From Desulfuribacillus stibiiarsenatis (GTDB lineage Bacteria > Bacillota > Bacilli > Desulfuribacillales > Desulfuribacillaceae): DNA of 64,000 nucleotides. The position numbers and the translations under genes are program-made. The stretch spans positions 186,001-250,000 of the forward strand of contig NZ_MJAT01000022.1 of assembly GCF_001742305.1 (NCBI RefSeq), written 5' to 3'. Below, one piece after another: positions 36,786 to 50,328 of this stretch. How positions within the stretch are numbered: the first letter of the stretch is position 1; every line of letters starts with the position of its first letter. The notes below the pieces were generated by a model that was not told the DNA's origin, did not search any database, and saw only the letters and a list, made by a program, of their open reading frames with translations.

Positions 36786-38051
36786 TTGTTAAAACATGTA
36801 AAAAACCAAGATCCACAAATCGCTGAACTGATTGATTTAGAGTTAGAACGTCAACGCAATAAGATTGAGTTAATCGCATCGGAGAACTTCGTGAGTCAGG
36901 CTGTTATGGAAGCAATGGGTACGGTACTAACGAATAAATATGCAGAGGGATACCCGGGGAAACGATATTATGGTGGTTGTGAGCATGTTGATGTCGTGGA
37001 GGATATCGCTCGTGACCGTTTGAAGCAGATTTTTGGAGCAGAGCACGTAAATGTTCAACCTCATTCAGGGGCGCAAGCGAACATGGCTGTGTATTTTGCG
37101 CTGCTTAAGACTGGAGATACTGTTCTAGGTATGAATCTTGCCCATGGCGGACACCTTACTCATGGTAGCCCGGTGAATATGTCGGGACAATATTATAACT
37201 TTGTTGCATATGGCGTGGATGAGGTCAATCATAGAATCGATTATGACCAAGTAGAGAAGTTAGCAATCGAACATAAGCCGAAGATGATTGTTGCGGGAGC
37301 AAGCGCGTATCCGCGTGTGATTGACTTCGAGAGAATGTCGGAAATCGCCAAAAAAGTAAACGCTTACTTTATGGTCGATATGGCTCACATTGCTGGTCTT
37401 GTTGCTACGGGACATCACCCAAGTCCTATACCTTACGCAGATGTTGTTACTAGTACAACTCATAAAACTCTACGTGGGCCTCGTGGTGGGGTTATTTTAT
37501 GCAAAGAGGAGTATGCAAAAGCGATTGATAAAGCTGTGTTCCCTGGCTCACAAGGCGGACCGTTGATGCATGTGATCGCTGCCAAGGCAGTTGCTTTTGG
37601 TGAAGCATTGAAGCCAGAGTTTAAGCAATACTCACAAAACGTTGTCGATAATGCAGCAGCTTTAGCGAAAGCATTGACAGCACGTGGTTTCAACCTTATT
37701 TCTGGCGGCACAGATAACCACTTATTGCTTGTAGACTTACGCAGTGTGAACTTAACTGGTAAGGTAGCTGAGCATGTGTTAGATGAAGTGGGAGTAACTG
37801 TCAACAAGAACGCAATCCCGAATGACCCAGAAAGTCCGTTTGTTACTAGTGGTGTACGTATAGGTACAGCAGCTGTAAGTAGTAGAGGGATGGTTGTAGA
37901 AGATATGGAGAGTATCGCAGAAATTATCTCGATTACACTAAAGGCTCCGGAAGATGAAGCTTCTTTAGAAAAAGCGAAAGCATTAGTAAAGCAGTTGTGT
38001 GACAAGTATCCGATGTATGTATGCCCTCGTCATAGTCAAATTGCTGAATAA
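36786..38051 (+). CDS. glyA: Serine hydroxymethyltransferase
   Basis: 421 residues from a TTG start supported by GGAAGGGGAG. PLP enzyme converting serine and tetrahydrofolate to glycine and methylene-THF. Visible signatures: [29 protein letters not shown], and the PLP lysine in [17 protein letters not shown] (about residue 229). Full length. Followed 18 bp later by upp, the order seen in Bacillus subtilis. Confidence 0.97.
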   Translation: MLKHVKNQDPQIAELIDLELERQRNKIELIASENFVSQAVMEAMGTVLTNKYAEGYPGKRYYGGCEHVDVVEDIARDRLKQIFGAEHVNVQPHSGAQANMAVYFALLKTGDTVLGMNLAHGGHLTHGSPVNMSGQYYNFVAYGVDEVNHRIDYDQVEKLAIEHKPKMIVAGASAYPRVIDFERMSEIAKKVNAYFMVDMAHIAGLVATGHHPSPIPYADVVTSTTHKTLRGPRGGVILCKEEYAKAIDKAVFPGSQGGPLMHVIAAKAVAFGEALKPEFKQYSQNVVDNAAALAKALTARGFNLISGGTDNHLLLVDLRSVNLTGKVAEHVLDEVGVTVNKNAIPNDPESPFVTSGVRIGTAAVSSRGMVVEDMESIAEIISITLKAPEDEASLEKAKALVKQLCDKYPMYVCPRHSQIAE

Positions 38052-38069
38052 TTACAACAGGAGGTAGCA

Positions 38070-38699
38070 ATGAGTAAAGTATTCGTTACAGATCATCCAT
38101 TAATCCAACATAAATTATCGTATATTCGTGATAAGAACACAGGTACGAAAGACTTCCGTGACTTAGTGGAAGAAGTTGCTATGCTGATGGCATATGAAAT
38201 TACACGCGACCTGAGTTTGTCAGAACAGACTATTGAGACACCAGTGTGTGAAGCTACAGTAAAGAAAATAGCCGGTAAAAAGCTAGGGATTATCCCGATT
38301 CTACGTGCCGGATTAGGTATGGTAGATGGCGTACTGCGCTTAATTCCTGCGGCAAAAGTAGGTCATATTGGATTATATCGTGACCCTGAGACGCTAGAGC
38401 CAGTGGAATATTACTGCAAGCTTCCGACTGATGTAGAGGAAAGAGAACTGATTGTCATTGACCCAATGTTAGCGACAGGTGGTTCTGCTGTAGCGGCGAT
38501 TCAATTCCTGAAAGACCGTGGAGCGCAGAACATTAAGTTAATGTGCTTGATTGCTGCTCCAGAAGGTATCGAAAAAGTTCAAAAACACCATGATGATGTA
38601 GATATCTACGTCGCTGCTGTGGATGAGAAGCTTAACAAAAAAGGTTATATTGTGCCAGGTCTTGGAGATGCTGGTGACCGTTTATTTGGCACCAAATAA
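38070..38699 (+). CDS. upp: Uracil phosphoribosyltransferase
   Basis: 209 residues. PRPP-binding loop in [17 protein letters not shown] (about residues 128-142) and the uracil-binding region [17 protein letters not shown] at the C-terminus. It salvages uracil to UMP. AGGAGG ribosome site close behind glyA. The glyA-upp-wecB-atp order is common in Bacillales. Confidence 0.98.
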   Translation: MSKVFVTDHPLIQHKLSYIRDKNTGTKDFRDLVEEVAMLMAYEITRDLSLSEQTIETPVCEATVKKIAGKKLGIIPILRAGLGMVDGVLRLIPAAKVGHIGLYRDPETLEPVEYYCKLPTDVEERELIVIDPMLATGGSAVAAIQFLKDRGAQNIKLMCLIAAPEGIEKVQKHHDDVDIYVAAVDEKLNKKGYIVPGLGDAGDRLFGTK

Positions 38700-38777
38700 T
38701 TTCGTTTATGGGAATTTTATTATAATCGTAAATGTTAAATTGCATTGTAATATGAATGTCATTAAGGAGTTACAAAC

Positions 38778-39899
38778 ATGACAGATAAAAAGATAAAAGT
38801 TCTTACAGTCTTTGGTACCCGCCCTGAAGCAATTAAAATGGCTCCACTAGTGAAAGCGCTAGAAATGGAGCCTTCCATTATTTCTAAAGTATGTGTTACG
38901 GCACAACATCGAGAGATGCTAGACCAAGTGCTTCGTTTATTTCAGATAACGCCGGATTATGACTTGAATATTATGAAGGATCGGCAGACGTTAACGGGAA
39001 TTACGAGTCGTGTTTTAACCGGCTTAGAAGAAGTGTTGACGCAAGAGTCTTTCGATATTGTGTTAGTGCATGGCGATACAACAACTACGATGGCTGCTAG
39101 TCTCGCGGCGTTTTATCAGCAGGTTGCCGTTGGACACGTGGAAGCAGGATTGCGGACCTACGATAAGTACTCTCCGTTTCCTGAGGAAGTGAATCGCCAG
39201 ATGACGGGCATTGTAGCCGATCTTCACTTTGCTCCAACGGAAACAGCAAAGAAACATCTGTTGCAAGAACACAAACCGGAACGTAGCATCTACGTCACAG
39301 GCAACACTGTAATTGATGCATTACATACAACGGTTCAAGATGACTATAGTCATCCAGTACTAGAACAGATCCCTAGTTCTTCGCGGATGATATTGGTCAC
39401 TGCCCATAGAAGAGAGAACCATGGACAGCCGTTAGTGAACATATGCCAAGCTATTTTACGTATCATTGAAGAGTTTGAGGACGTCCACGTCGTATATCCA
39501 GTACATATGAATCCGAATGTAAAGGATACGGTAAATCAGTATTTGAGTGGGAATGAGAGAGTTCATCTATTAGAACCATTAGAAGTACTAGACTTCCATA
39601 ACTTCATGAAGCGCGCATATTTGATTCTGACGGATTCTGGCGGACTGCAAGAGGAAGCACCGTCACTCGGTGTTCCTGTACTTGTATTGCGCGACACGAC
39701 GGAGCGACCAGAGGGAATCGCAGCGGGGACACTGAAGTTAGCAGGCACGGACGAACAACAAATTTTCTCGCTTACTAGTCAATTATTGACAAATGTTGAA
39801 GTGTATCAGAGTATGTCAAAGGCATCGAACCCTTATGGAGATGGAAAAGCGTCATCTCGTATCGTAGAAGCAATCGCTAAATATTTTCAAAATATTTAG
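38778..39899 (+). CDS. wecB: UDP-N-acetylglucosamine 2-epimerase (non-hydrolysing)
   Basis: 373 residues of the WecB/MnaA family: TVFGTRPEAIKMAPLV at the start, VHGDTTTTMAASLAAFY, GHVEAGLRTYDKYSPFPEE, VTAHRRENHG and LTDSGGLQEEAPSLG. It makes UDP-ManNAc for teichoic-acid linkage units or other surface polysaccharide. AAGGAG ribosome site. It lies between upp and the atp operon as in many Bacillales. Confidence 0.96.
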   Translation: MTDKKIKVLTVFGTRPEAIKMAPLVKALEMEPSIISKVCVTAQHREMLDQVLRLFQITPDYDLNIMKDRQTLTGITSRVLTGLEEVLTQESFDIVLVHGDTTTTMAASLAAFYQQVAVGHVEAGLRTYDKYSPFPEEVNRQMTGIVADLHFAPTETAKKHLLQEHKPERSIYVTGNTVIDALHTTVQDDYSHPVLEQIPSSSRMILVTAHRRENHGQPLVNICQAILRIIEEFEDVHVVYPVHMNPNVKDTVNQYLSGNERVHLLEPLEVLDFHNFMKRAYLILTDSGGLQEEAPSLGVPVLVLRDTTERPEGIAAGTLKLAGTDEQQIFSLTSQLLTNVEVYQSMSKASNPYGDGKASSRIVEAIAKYFQNI

Positions 39900-39940
39900 A
39901 AAATAGTAACATATCATTACAAATAGTACTTTAGAGTGGG

Positions 39941-39969
39941 TTGACATAGACTAGGCACTATTGTACTAT
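39941..39969 (+). promoter_or_regulatory. Sigma-A promoter of the ATP synthase operon
   Basis: TTGACA (39941-39946), 17-bp spacer, TACTAT (39964-39969), 16 bp before the first operon gene. Confidence 0.8.
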
Positions 39970-39985
39970 AAAACGAGGTTAGTAG

Positions 39986-40198
39986 ATGAGTAACAAAACT
40001 CCTTTACAAGCAATTATAGTAGTATCATCACTTGGTATGCAGTTCGCTATCTCATTAGCCGCCGGCTATTATGGTGGGAGCTACTTAGATGAGCATTTTC
40101 AAAGTGGTCAGGTCTTCATGATAATAGGATTGCTTCTAGGGATTGGCGCTGGCATTTTTGCTGCAATCAAACTAGTCAAGCCATTTCTGAATGACTAG
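39986..40198 (+). CDS. AtpZ/AtpI-family small membrane protein
   Basis: 70 residues with two transmembrane helices (about 8-30 and 42-64). Contains GMQFAISLAAGYYGGSYLDEHF, the pattern of AtpZ-type proteins found ahead of atpI in F-ATPase operons, reported to be involved in magnesium uptake or assembly. First gene of the operon, 16 bp after the promoter. Confidence 0.85.
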   Translation: MSNKTPLQAIIVVSSLGMQFAISLAAGYYGGSYLDEHFQSGQVFMIIGLLLGIGAGIFAAIKLVKPFLND

Positions 40199-40236
40199 AG
40201 GTTCCAATACTATTGATTTTAGAGGATAGATGCGCA

Positions 40237-40644
40237 GTGGACAGCCACCAAGAAGATAATTTTCATACACAATACCGGAAAGTTCCTCTCGCAACTTCGA
40301 TTGTTATTCTTATCGTCGCACTATTGTGGATTTTCAATCCCAAACCGATCTATGCAGGATTCGTACTAGGGGCTACGGCGAGTTTAATTAATATTTACAT
40401 ATTATACCGCAATGTAGTCTATGTAACAGAGAAATTAGTGAACGGCGATGTAAGTCCATTTCGTTTTTCAGGTATGGGCTGGCGCATTTTTTTTGTAGTT
40501 TTCGTAGTATTACTTGCGAATCGTTCGCCTGAGTTTGATGTATTTGCAACGGTATTTGGAGCATTTTTTGCTCAAATGATTGCATATATATACTTTTTTA
40601 TTCATGTTTACTCAAGCAGCAATACGAAAGGGGGGAAAACATAA
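40237..40644 (+). CDS. atpI: ATP synthase subunit I (assembly protein)
   Basis: About 135 residues from a GTG at 40237 with AGAGGAT upstream; a TTG at 40213 is an alternative. Four hydrophobic segments follow a short polar N-terminus. Members help assemble the c-ring. Poorly conserved in sequence; recognised mainly by length, topology and position between atpZ and atpB. Confidence 0.8.
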   Translation: MDSHQEDNFHTQYRKVPLATSIVILIVALLWIFNPKPIYAGFVLGATASLINIYILYRNVVYVTEKLVNGDVSPFRFSGMGWRIFFVVFVVLLANRSPEFDVFATVFGAFFAQMIAYIYFFIHVYSSSNTKGGKT

Positions 40645-41442
40645 ATGCATCACTTATTTCCAACATGGGCACCGGCAGGCTTACCATGGTTAGAATTTAA
40701 CCTTACTGCCATAGGAATGGTGCTACTCACATGTATCATTGTTATCGGACTTTGCGTTTGGATGGTTAAGGGCATAAGCGTCAATAATCCATCTAGAAAG
40801 CAAGTTGTGATAGAAATGGTATATGATTTTATCCGTAATACTGTAGCAAGTACAATGGATATGAAACGCGGGGAGAAATTCGTAACCCTTGCACTAACTT
40901 TGTTCTTATTTATCTTAATAGGCAATTTCTTAGGAATACCTCTGAATATATCTGTTAGCTTTACAGAAACAACTCCTTTCTGGGAATCCTTAGGGATTAC
41001 ACAAGAGGTGATTGACGAGCACTCAGTAGACGGTCATGGCGCTCACGTTGCTTTTTGGATGTCTCCAACTGCAAGTCCGAGTGTAACGATTGCGATGTCT
41101 CTATCAATCGTACTTTTATCTCAGATTTTAGGTTTTATGTATAGAGGGCCTGTAAAACATATTAAGCACTTCTTTGAACCAAATCCGGTGTTCCTTCCTT
41201 TACACATTATCGAGGAAGGTGCGAAGATATTGACTCTTGGTTTCCGTCTTTACGGTAACATCTTCGCAAAAGAAGTATTGATAGCAGTAATTCTAACAAT
41301 GCCTTTAGTAGGGTTTTACGCCGGCGGTTTCTTAACACTTACCATCTGGCAAGGATTTGGTATGTTCGTAGGTGCAATTCAAGCATTCGTATTTACGACG
41401 CTGAGTATGGTGTACATTGCGACACAAACTGCAAAACACTAA
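40645..41442 (+). CDS. atpB: F1Fo ATP synthase subunit a
   Basis: 265-residue membrane subunit forming the proton half-channels with the c-ring. The essential Arg is Arg201 in GFRLYGNIFAKEVL. The Lys209 in this motif corresponds, from memory, to Lys180 of alkaliphilic Bacillus; neutralophiles usually have Gly there. C-terminal helices end GMFVGAIQAFVFTTLSMVYIAT. It starts directly after the atpI stop. Confidence 0.97.
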   Translation: MHHLFPTWAPAGLPWLEFNLTAIGMVLLTCIIVIGLCVWMVKGISVNNPSRKQVVIEMVYDFIRNTVASTMDMKRGEKFVTLALTLFLFILIGNFLGIPLNISVSFTETTPFWESLGITQEVIDEHSVDGHGAHVAFWMSPTASPSVTIAMSLSIVLLSQILGFMYRGPVKHIKHFFEPNPVFLPLHIIEEGAKILTLGFRLYGNIFAKEVLIAVILTMPLVGFYAGGFLTLTIWQGFGMFVGAIQAFVFTTLSMVYIATQTAKH

Positions 41443-41561
41443 TACTTAGGTATGCTTTAGTGAATGGGTAGTATTAACTTAGCGAAACACAAGCATTTTA
41501 ATATGCTGTTTCAACATAGCAATCATTATTAATTATATTGTAGGTAGGTTTTTACATTTGA

Positions 41562-41807
<246 letters not shown>

Positions 41808-41826
41808 GACTTTCGTTAGGACATCT

Positions 41827-41855
41827 GGCGGTGGCAAGGGCTAATTGCCAGCGCC
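41827..41855 (+). other. Intercistronic hairpin between atpE and atpF
   Basis: Eleven-base arms (41827-41837 and 41845-41855), GGCGGTGGCAA with TTGCCAGCGCC, one mismatch, 7-base loop. No strong T-run. Position after the high-copy c-subunit gene suggests an mRNA processing or stabilising element. Confidence 0.6.
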
Positions 41856-41927
41856 TTCTATTTTGTCCATTTTCGGAATTAGCGTAATGCGTTATATTTC
41901 GAGCTATCTGAGGGGAGTGAAATTGTT

Positions 41928-42409
41928 ATGCATTTTGAAGCAGGAACAATGATAATGCAGCTCTTTGCCTTTCTTGTACTATTTTTCTTATTAAGCAAAT
42001 ATGCCTTTAAACCGCTTGTGAAAGTGATTCAGGAGCGTCAAGATTATATAGAGAAACAACTGAAAACCGCAGAAGATCAACGAGCTGAAGCGGAAAAGCT
42101 ACAAGCTGAGCATAGACAGGAAATGGTAAAAGTTCGCGAAGAAGCATTAGAAATCGTTGAACGCGCTCGCAAACAAAGTGAAAAGCAAGCAAACGACATT
42201 TTAGTTGCAGCGAAGAACGAAGCGGAGCGTTTAAAAGAGAATGCGAAGCAGGAAATCGTAAAAGAAAAAGATCAAGCATTAGCGGAACTTCGCAATCAAG
42301 TAGGCTCATTATCTGTACTTATTGCTTCTAAGATTATCGAGAAGGATATGAATGAAGCTGAGCATAACACGCTGATTGACAAGTACCTTAAAGAAGTAGG
42401 GAAAAGCGT

Positions 42410-42413
<4 letters not shown>
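41928..42413 (+). CDS. atpF: F1Fo ATP synthase subunit b
   Basis: 161 residues: one N-terminal membrane helix (about 8-28), then a long charged amphipathic helix forming the peripheral stalk. A weak GAGGGGAGTG ribosome site precedes the ATG. Overlaps atpH by 4 bp. Confidence 0.96.
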
Positions 42414-44493
<2,080 letters not shown>

Positions 44494-44556
44494 TAGCGAG
44501 TCTAATTACAGGTTAGACATTTAGCTCTAATCTGTTGTCAAAAGGTGGTGAATTAC

Positions 44557-45420
44557 GTGCAGGGAATGCGTGAAATAAAACGAAGAATTCGCAGTGTTAA
44601 GAATACACAGCAAATTACAAAGGCCATGAAAATGGTTGCTGCTGCAAAACTTCGTCGTGCCCAAGAAAGGGCTTTACAAGCAAAGCCTTATGCCTCCAAG
44701 ATGGCAGAGGTGTTAGCGAGTATCGCTAAGACTACGACAGATGTGAGTCACCCAATGCTAGAGAAGCGGGTCGTGAAGAAGACAGGTTATATCGTAATTA
44801 CTTCCGATCGCGGATTAGCTGGTGGATATAACTCCAATATCTTACGTAAGGCAGCCCAGGAGATGCAAAAGCATCAGTCGAGCGACGAATACGCAGTGTT
44901 TGCTGTAGGTCGAAAAGCTGTGGAGTACTTTAAAAGACGTAACTATCCTGTGATAGGAGAAGTTACAGGTATAACGGATTATCCAACGTTTGCTGACTTG
45001 AAGAACATAACTTCAGCTGCTGTAGGTTTGTATGAAGAAGGAATTCTTGATGAATTATATATTGTATATAATGAGTTCATAACTGCTGTAACTCAATTAC
45101 AGACAGTACAGAAGCTTCTACCGATAGACAACATTGCAGGTGCTAGTGAAGTTACGGATAGTTCTGCTGACTATATTTATGATCCGTCAGCAAGTGAAGT
45201 ATTAAATCAACTGCTTCCGAAATATGCGGAAACATTAATATTTAACGCAGTGCTAAATGCGAAAGCTAGTGAGCACGGTTCTCGTATGACAGCTATGGGT
45301 AACGCAACAGATAATGCTGCAGAAATGATTAAATCATTATCGCTAATCTATAACCGAGCACGTCAAGCTGCTATTACTCAAGAAATTTCGGAAATCGTTA
45401 GCGGTGCGAACGCGCTTTAG
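44557..45420 (+). CDS. atpG: F1Fo ATP synthase subunit gamma
   Basis: 287 residues from the GTG at 44557; AAAGGTGG (44541-44548) is well spaced for it and overlaps the earlier in-frame GTG codons. Central stalk: N-terminal REIKRRIRSVKNTQQITKAMKMVAAAKLRRAQ and C-terminal NRARQAAITQEISEIVSGANAL coiled-coil halves are typical. Confidence 0.97.
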   Translation: MQGMREIKRRIRSVKNTQQITKAMKMVAAAKLRRAQERALQAKPYASKMAEVLASIAKTTTDVSHPMLEKRVVKKTGYIVITSDRGLAGGYNSNILRKAAQEMQKHQSSDEYAVFAVGRKAVEYFKRRNYPVIGEVTGITDYPTFADLKNITSAAVGLYEEGILDELYIVYNEFITAVTQLQTVQKLLPIDNIAGASEVTDSSADYIYDPSASEVLNQLLPKYAETLIFNAVLNAKASEHGSRMTAMGNATDNAAEMIKSLSLIYNRARQAAITQEISEIVSGANAL

Positions 45421-46875
<1,455 letters not shown>

Positions 46876-46899
46876 ACCTCGCATAATAGGAGGTTCATA

Positions 46900-47298
46900 A
46901 TGAAAAATTATTTACTGGAAATCGTCACCCCGGAGCGTAAGGTTTTTAGTGAACAAGTGGAAATGTTGATTGCTAAAGCTAATACTGGAGAAATCGGTAT
47001 TATGGCTGGTCATACACCGCTTGTTACGTCCTTAGCAATTGGACCATTACGTGTGAAAAAAGAAGGCTTAGAACACTTAGTGTCTGTCATGACGGGCTTT
47101 ATGGAAGTAACACCGGACAAGGTTGTTATTCTTGCAGAAGCAGCGGAATTAGCGGAAGAAGTGGATATTGATCGTGCGATGCGTGCGAAAGAACGTGCAG
47201 AACAACGATTGAGAGAAAAAGGTGACAAGGTTGACTTTAAACGTGCAGAACTTGCATTACAACGTGCGGTTACACGTATGAAAGTCGGCGGAAAATAA
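46900..47298 (+). CDS. atpC: F1Fo ATP synthase subunit epsilon
   Basis: 132 residues: beta-sandwich domain (about 1-85; EVTPDKVVILAEAAE) and C-terminal two-helix inhibitory domain (about 88-130). Last gene of the operon, before a long terminator. Confidence 0.97.
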   Translation: MKNYLLEIVTPERKVFSEQVEMLIAKANTGEIGIMAGHTPLVTSLAIGPLRVKKEGLEHLVSVMTGFMEVTPDKVVILAEAAELAEEVDIDRAMRAKERAEQRLREKGDKVDFKRAELALQRAVTRMKVGGK

Positions 47299-47304
47299 TA
47301 TTTA

Positions 47305-47347
47305 AAATATGGTGTGCATTACTTATGCATACCATATTTTTTTTTTG
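47305..47347 (+). terminator. Rho-independent terminator of the atp operon
   Basis: 15-bp stem (47305-47319 with about 47325-47339, one wobble) around TACTT, followed by T8. Confidence 0.9.
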
Positions 47348-47572
47348 ACAAACTAAAATCGAATGTTCTCGAGCATTAAAGTAGCATTTTACGAAGACTC
47401 ACTTAAATCAAATACCTAATCAAGTCTCCAGCATCAATATAGTCATTATATAACACATGACTATTCAAATTACTATAACACATGGTATTTTATAATAGTT
47501 AAATAACCGTAGTAAATTTATAGGCGTACATAGTTTAATTCTAAAATATAACACAGAATGCTAAAGATTTAA

Positions 47573-47700
47573 ACTGTTATAAAACAAAACTGTATTATAT
47601 AAAAATAAAACAGTTAATACAAGGCGAGCTATAATCATCAAGGTTTTTATCTGTTGTTATAATTATAATTTTCTTCTGTTATTATTAAGAAATAACAGAA
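47573..47700 (+). promoter_or_regulatory. Cluster of CTGTTAT-type motifs and a 10-bp dyad before the nuo operon
   Basis: The 500-bp AT-rich gap between atpC and nuoA contains, after the atp terminator, no open frame I trust. It does hold repeated AACTGTTAT, AACTGTATT, AACAGTTAAT, ATCTGTTGTTAT and a perfect dyad TTCTGTTATT / AATAACAGAA (47674-47683 with 47691-47700). The dyad ends 26 bp before the nuo -35 box, so it is a candidate operator or activator site. Confidence 0.4.
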
Positions 47701-47726
47701 ATATCATAAGAATGTGAATTACTAGA

Positions 47727-47756
47727 TAGACACAGCAAGACTATTTTTGATATAAT
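47727..47756 (+). promoter_or_regulatory. Sigma-A promoter of the nuo operon (extended -10)
   Basis: TAGACA (47727-47732), 18-bp spacer, TATAAT (47751-47756), preceded by TGA giving a TGn extended -10. It lies 47 bp before the nuoA ATG. Confidence 0.65.
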
Positions 47757-47803
47757 CTGCATATTGGATTATAAGACCAAATTTTTTGGAAGGTGGAAGA
47801 AAC

Positions 47804-48169
47804 ATGGAGTTATACCAGACGAATTACTTGTATGTCATCCTTTTCTTGCTACTGGGTATAGCACTTCCGGTTGGTGCATTGTTGTTCGGTAAGCTCATCC
47901 GACCACATAACCCGTATCCTGCGAAGCTAGAAACCTATGAGAGTGGGATATTGCCGACTGGTGAAGCACAAGTAAGATTCAAAATTGCGTACTACATAAT
48001 AGCCCTTGAATTTGTCATTTTTGATGTTGAGACAATATTCTTTTATCCTTGGGCAGTTGCGTTTGACGAACTTGGGTGGTTTGGACTGAATGCGATGTTA
48101 ATTTTTATTTTTATCCTGGCCGTTGGGCTAGCATATTCGTGGAAAAAGAAGGTGCTTGAATGGAACTAA
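47804..48169 (+). CDS. nuoA: NADH-quinone oxidoreductase subunit A
   Basis: 121 residues from the ATG at 47804 with GGAAGGTGG upstream. Three membrane helices; conserved [44 protein letters not shown]. Membrane-arm subunit beside the quinone site. First gene of the 11-gene operon; overlaps nuoB. Confidence 0.97.
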   Translation: MELYQTNYLYVILFLLLGIALPVGALLFGKLIRPHNPYPAKLETYESGILPTGEAQVRFKIAYYIIALEFVIFDVETIFFYPWAVAFDELGWFGLNAMLIFIFILAVGLAYSWKKKVLEWN

Positions 48170-48729
48170 ATAACAACAGCCATGAGGTTAAAAATCGCGG
48201 GAAAGTTCTTGAAGGCTACGAAGGGCTAGAAGAATTTGACCCACGAGTCGTACAACAAGTAAGGGATAATATAATGTTTGTCAAATATAACGAATTGAAG
48301 GCCTGGGTTCAAACGAGTTCATTCTGGCCTGTGAGTTTCGGTCTAGCATGTTGTGCGATTGAAATGATGGCTACCGGTGCAGCCCACTATGACCTTGACC
48401 GATTCGGTGTTATGTTCCGCGCTTCGCCTCGACATGCAGATGTGATGGTGGTAGCTGGAACAGTAACGAAGAAGATGGCGCCAGTCCTGCGTAGGTTATA
48501 CGACCAGATGCCTGAGCCGAAGTGGGTAATTGCCATGGGTTCGTGTGCGACGTGTGGAGGACCTTATTATCGATCGTATAGCGTATTAAATGGCGTGGAT
48601 AAGATCGTGCCAGTGGATGTATATGTCCCAGGTTGCCCGCCGTCCCCACCAGCTTTATTAGATGGTATTGAAAAACTACGAGTAAAAATTAAAACGGAAG
48701 CTAAAGGGAAGAAGGTGGGCCTTGAATGA
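48160..48729 (+). CDS. nuoB: NADH-quinone oxidoreductase subunit B
   Basis: 189 residues. Carries the terminal [4Fe-4S] cluster N2: tandem Cys in [18 protein letters not shown], Cys in [11 protein letters not shown], and Cys in [15 protein letters not shown]. Passes electrons to quinone. Confidence 0.98.
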   Translation: MELNNNSHEVKNRGKVLEGYEGLEEFDPRVVQQVRDNIMFVKYNELKAWVQTSSFWPVSFGLACCAIEMMATGAAHYDLDRFGVMFRASPRHADVMVVAGTVTKKMAPVLRRLYDQMPEPKWVIAMGSCATCGGPYYRSYSVLNGVDKIVPVDVYVPGCPPSPPALLDGIEKLRVKIKTEAKGKKVGLE

Positions 48730-49205
48730 GTCAAGAAGTATTAAATCTGATTATCGATAAAGTAAAATCGATTGCAGGCCCAGACGCTATTATAGATAGT
48801 AAATTAAACTTTGACATTCCTTATGTTGTATTAGATTCAAGCTCTTGGACCACCGACCTAGCCAATATGCTCAAGCAAGACGATGCACTACAATTTGATT
48901 TTCTATGCTTTGTCTCAGGAGTCGATTATAAGGAACACATGGAGGTTGTATATCAACTGCACTCCTTGAACAAGGATCAATACATTATGCTGAAAATTAA
49001 GACATCAAGAGAAAATCCAAGTGTGATCTCCGTTGCAAGTGTATGGGGAACTGCTGACTGGCATGAGCGGGAAGCCTATGATTTACTAGGGATTGACTTT
49101 GTCGGGCATCCGAATTTAACGAGAATTTTACTAGAGGACGACTGGGAAGGCCATCCATTAAGAAAAGATTATAACATCGATAAAGAAACATTAGGCTTAG
49201 ACTAG
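48726..49205 (+). CDS. nuoC: NADH-quinone oxidoreductase subunit C
   Basis: 159 residues with the 30-kDa subunit signature [32 protein letters not shown]. Separate from NuoD rather than fused. Overlaps nuoB by 4 bp. Confidence 0.97.
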   Translation: MSQEVLNLIIDKVKSIAGPDAIIDSKLNFDIPYVVLDSSSWTTDLANMLKQDDALQFDFLCFVSGVDYKEHMEVVYQLHSLNKDQYIMLKIKTSRENPSVISVASVWGTADWHEREAYDLLGIDFVGHPNLTRILLEDDWEGHPLRKDYNIDKETLGLD

Positions 49206-49221
49206 GAGGTGAATACTGACA

Positions 49222-50328
49222 ATGAGTATACGTACGGAAGAAATGATATTAAACGTTGGACCGCAGCATCCTAGTACCCACGGTGTATTCCGAATTGCGA
49301 TTAAAATCGACGGTGAAATCATTCAAGAAGCAACACCTGTGATTGGATACTTGCATCGTGGCACTGAGAAGCTCGTAGAGGACTTATCATATACCCAAGT
49401 AGTTCCCTATACAGACCGACTAGATTACCTAAATGCGATGACGAATAACGTCGCATGGGTACATACAGTTGAGAAACTAATGGGTGTGGAAGTACCTGAT
49501 CGTGCAGAGTACATTAGGATTATCTGCATGGAGTTAAACCGTGTTGCAAGTCACCTGGTATGGTGGGGAACATTCTTGTTAGATATAGGGGCTTTAAGTC
49601 CGTTTATTTATGCTTTTAGAGACCGTGAAATCATTCTAGATTTATTTACTAAGATTTGTGGTCAAAGACTTACATATTCGTATATGAGTATTGGTGGTGT
49701 TCGCTTTGATGCTCCTACGGGCTGGCTGGAAGAAGTAGAAGAAGCGGTAAAAGTATTGCGCGAAAACATTGCTGAGTATGACACATTAGTGACTGGTAAC
49801 GAGATTTTCCAATATCGTACGAAAGGTGTTGGGGTCATTACGAAGGAGCAAGCAATTGATTGGGGTTTATCTGGACCAGTTGCTCGTGCGAGTGGCGTTG
49901 ATTTTGATATCCGTCGTGATGATAAGTATTCCATTTACGATCGTTTCCAATTCGATGTGCCGGTTCGACAGGCGGGAGATGTGTGGGCGAAGTATGAAGT
50001 ACGCTTAGAAGAGATGCGTCAATCGCTTCGAATTGTTGAACAAGCATGCCGACAGATTAAAGATGCAGGTCCTGATATTCAAGGGAAAGTTCCAAGAATT
50101 ATCAAGCCACCGGCGGGAGAACTTTATCGTCGTGTAGAAGGGTCTAAAGGAGAACTGGGAGTACATCTAATTAGTGATGGAACGGCAAAGCCGTATCGTG
50201 TGAAGCTTCGCAGACCATCGTTTGTGAATTGTCAGATACTTCCGGAGATTTTAAAGGGTGAAAGTATTGCGAACCTGATAGCCATCTTTGGTGGTTTGGA
50301 TGTTGTATTAGGGGAGGTTGATGCATAA
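49222..50328 (+). CDS. nuoD: NADH-quinone oxidoreductase subunit D
   Basis: 368 residues, shorter than NuoD of many Proteobacteria. 49-kDa family; LNVGPQHPSTHGVFR at the start and GYLHRGTEKLVED, forming the quinone cavity with NuoB. AGGAGGTG ribosome site. Confidence 0.98.
   Translation: MSIRTEEMILNVGPQHPSTHGVFRIAIKIDGEIIQEATPVIGYLHRGTEKLVEDLSYTQVVPYTDRLDYLNAMTNNVAWVHTVEKLMGVEVPDRAEYIRIICMELNRVASHLVWWGTFLLDIGALSPFIYAFRDREIILDLFTKICGQRLTYSYMSIGGVRFDAPTGWLEEVEEAVKVLRENIAEYDTLVTGNEIFQYRTKGVGVITKEQAIDWGLSGPVARASGVDFDIRRDDKYSIYDRFQFDVPVRQAGDVWAKYEVRLEEMRQSLRIVEQACRQIKDAGPDIQGKVPRIIKPPAGELYRRVEGSKGELGVHLISDGTAKPYRVKLRRPSFVNCQILPEILKGESIANLIAIFGGLDVVLGEVDA

Noticed and set aside
47340-47572. Possible small gene or RNA in the AT-rich gap after atpC
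   Set aside because: No open frame with a ribosome site, and no convincing hairpin apart from the atp terminator.
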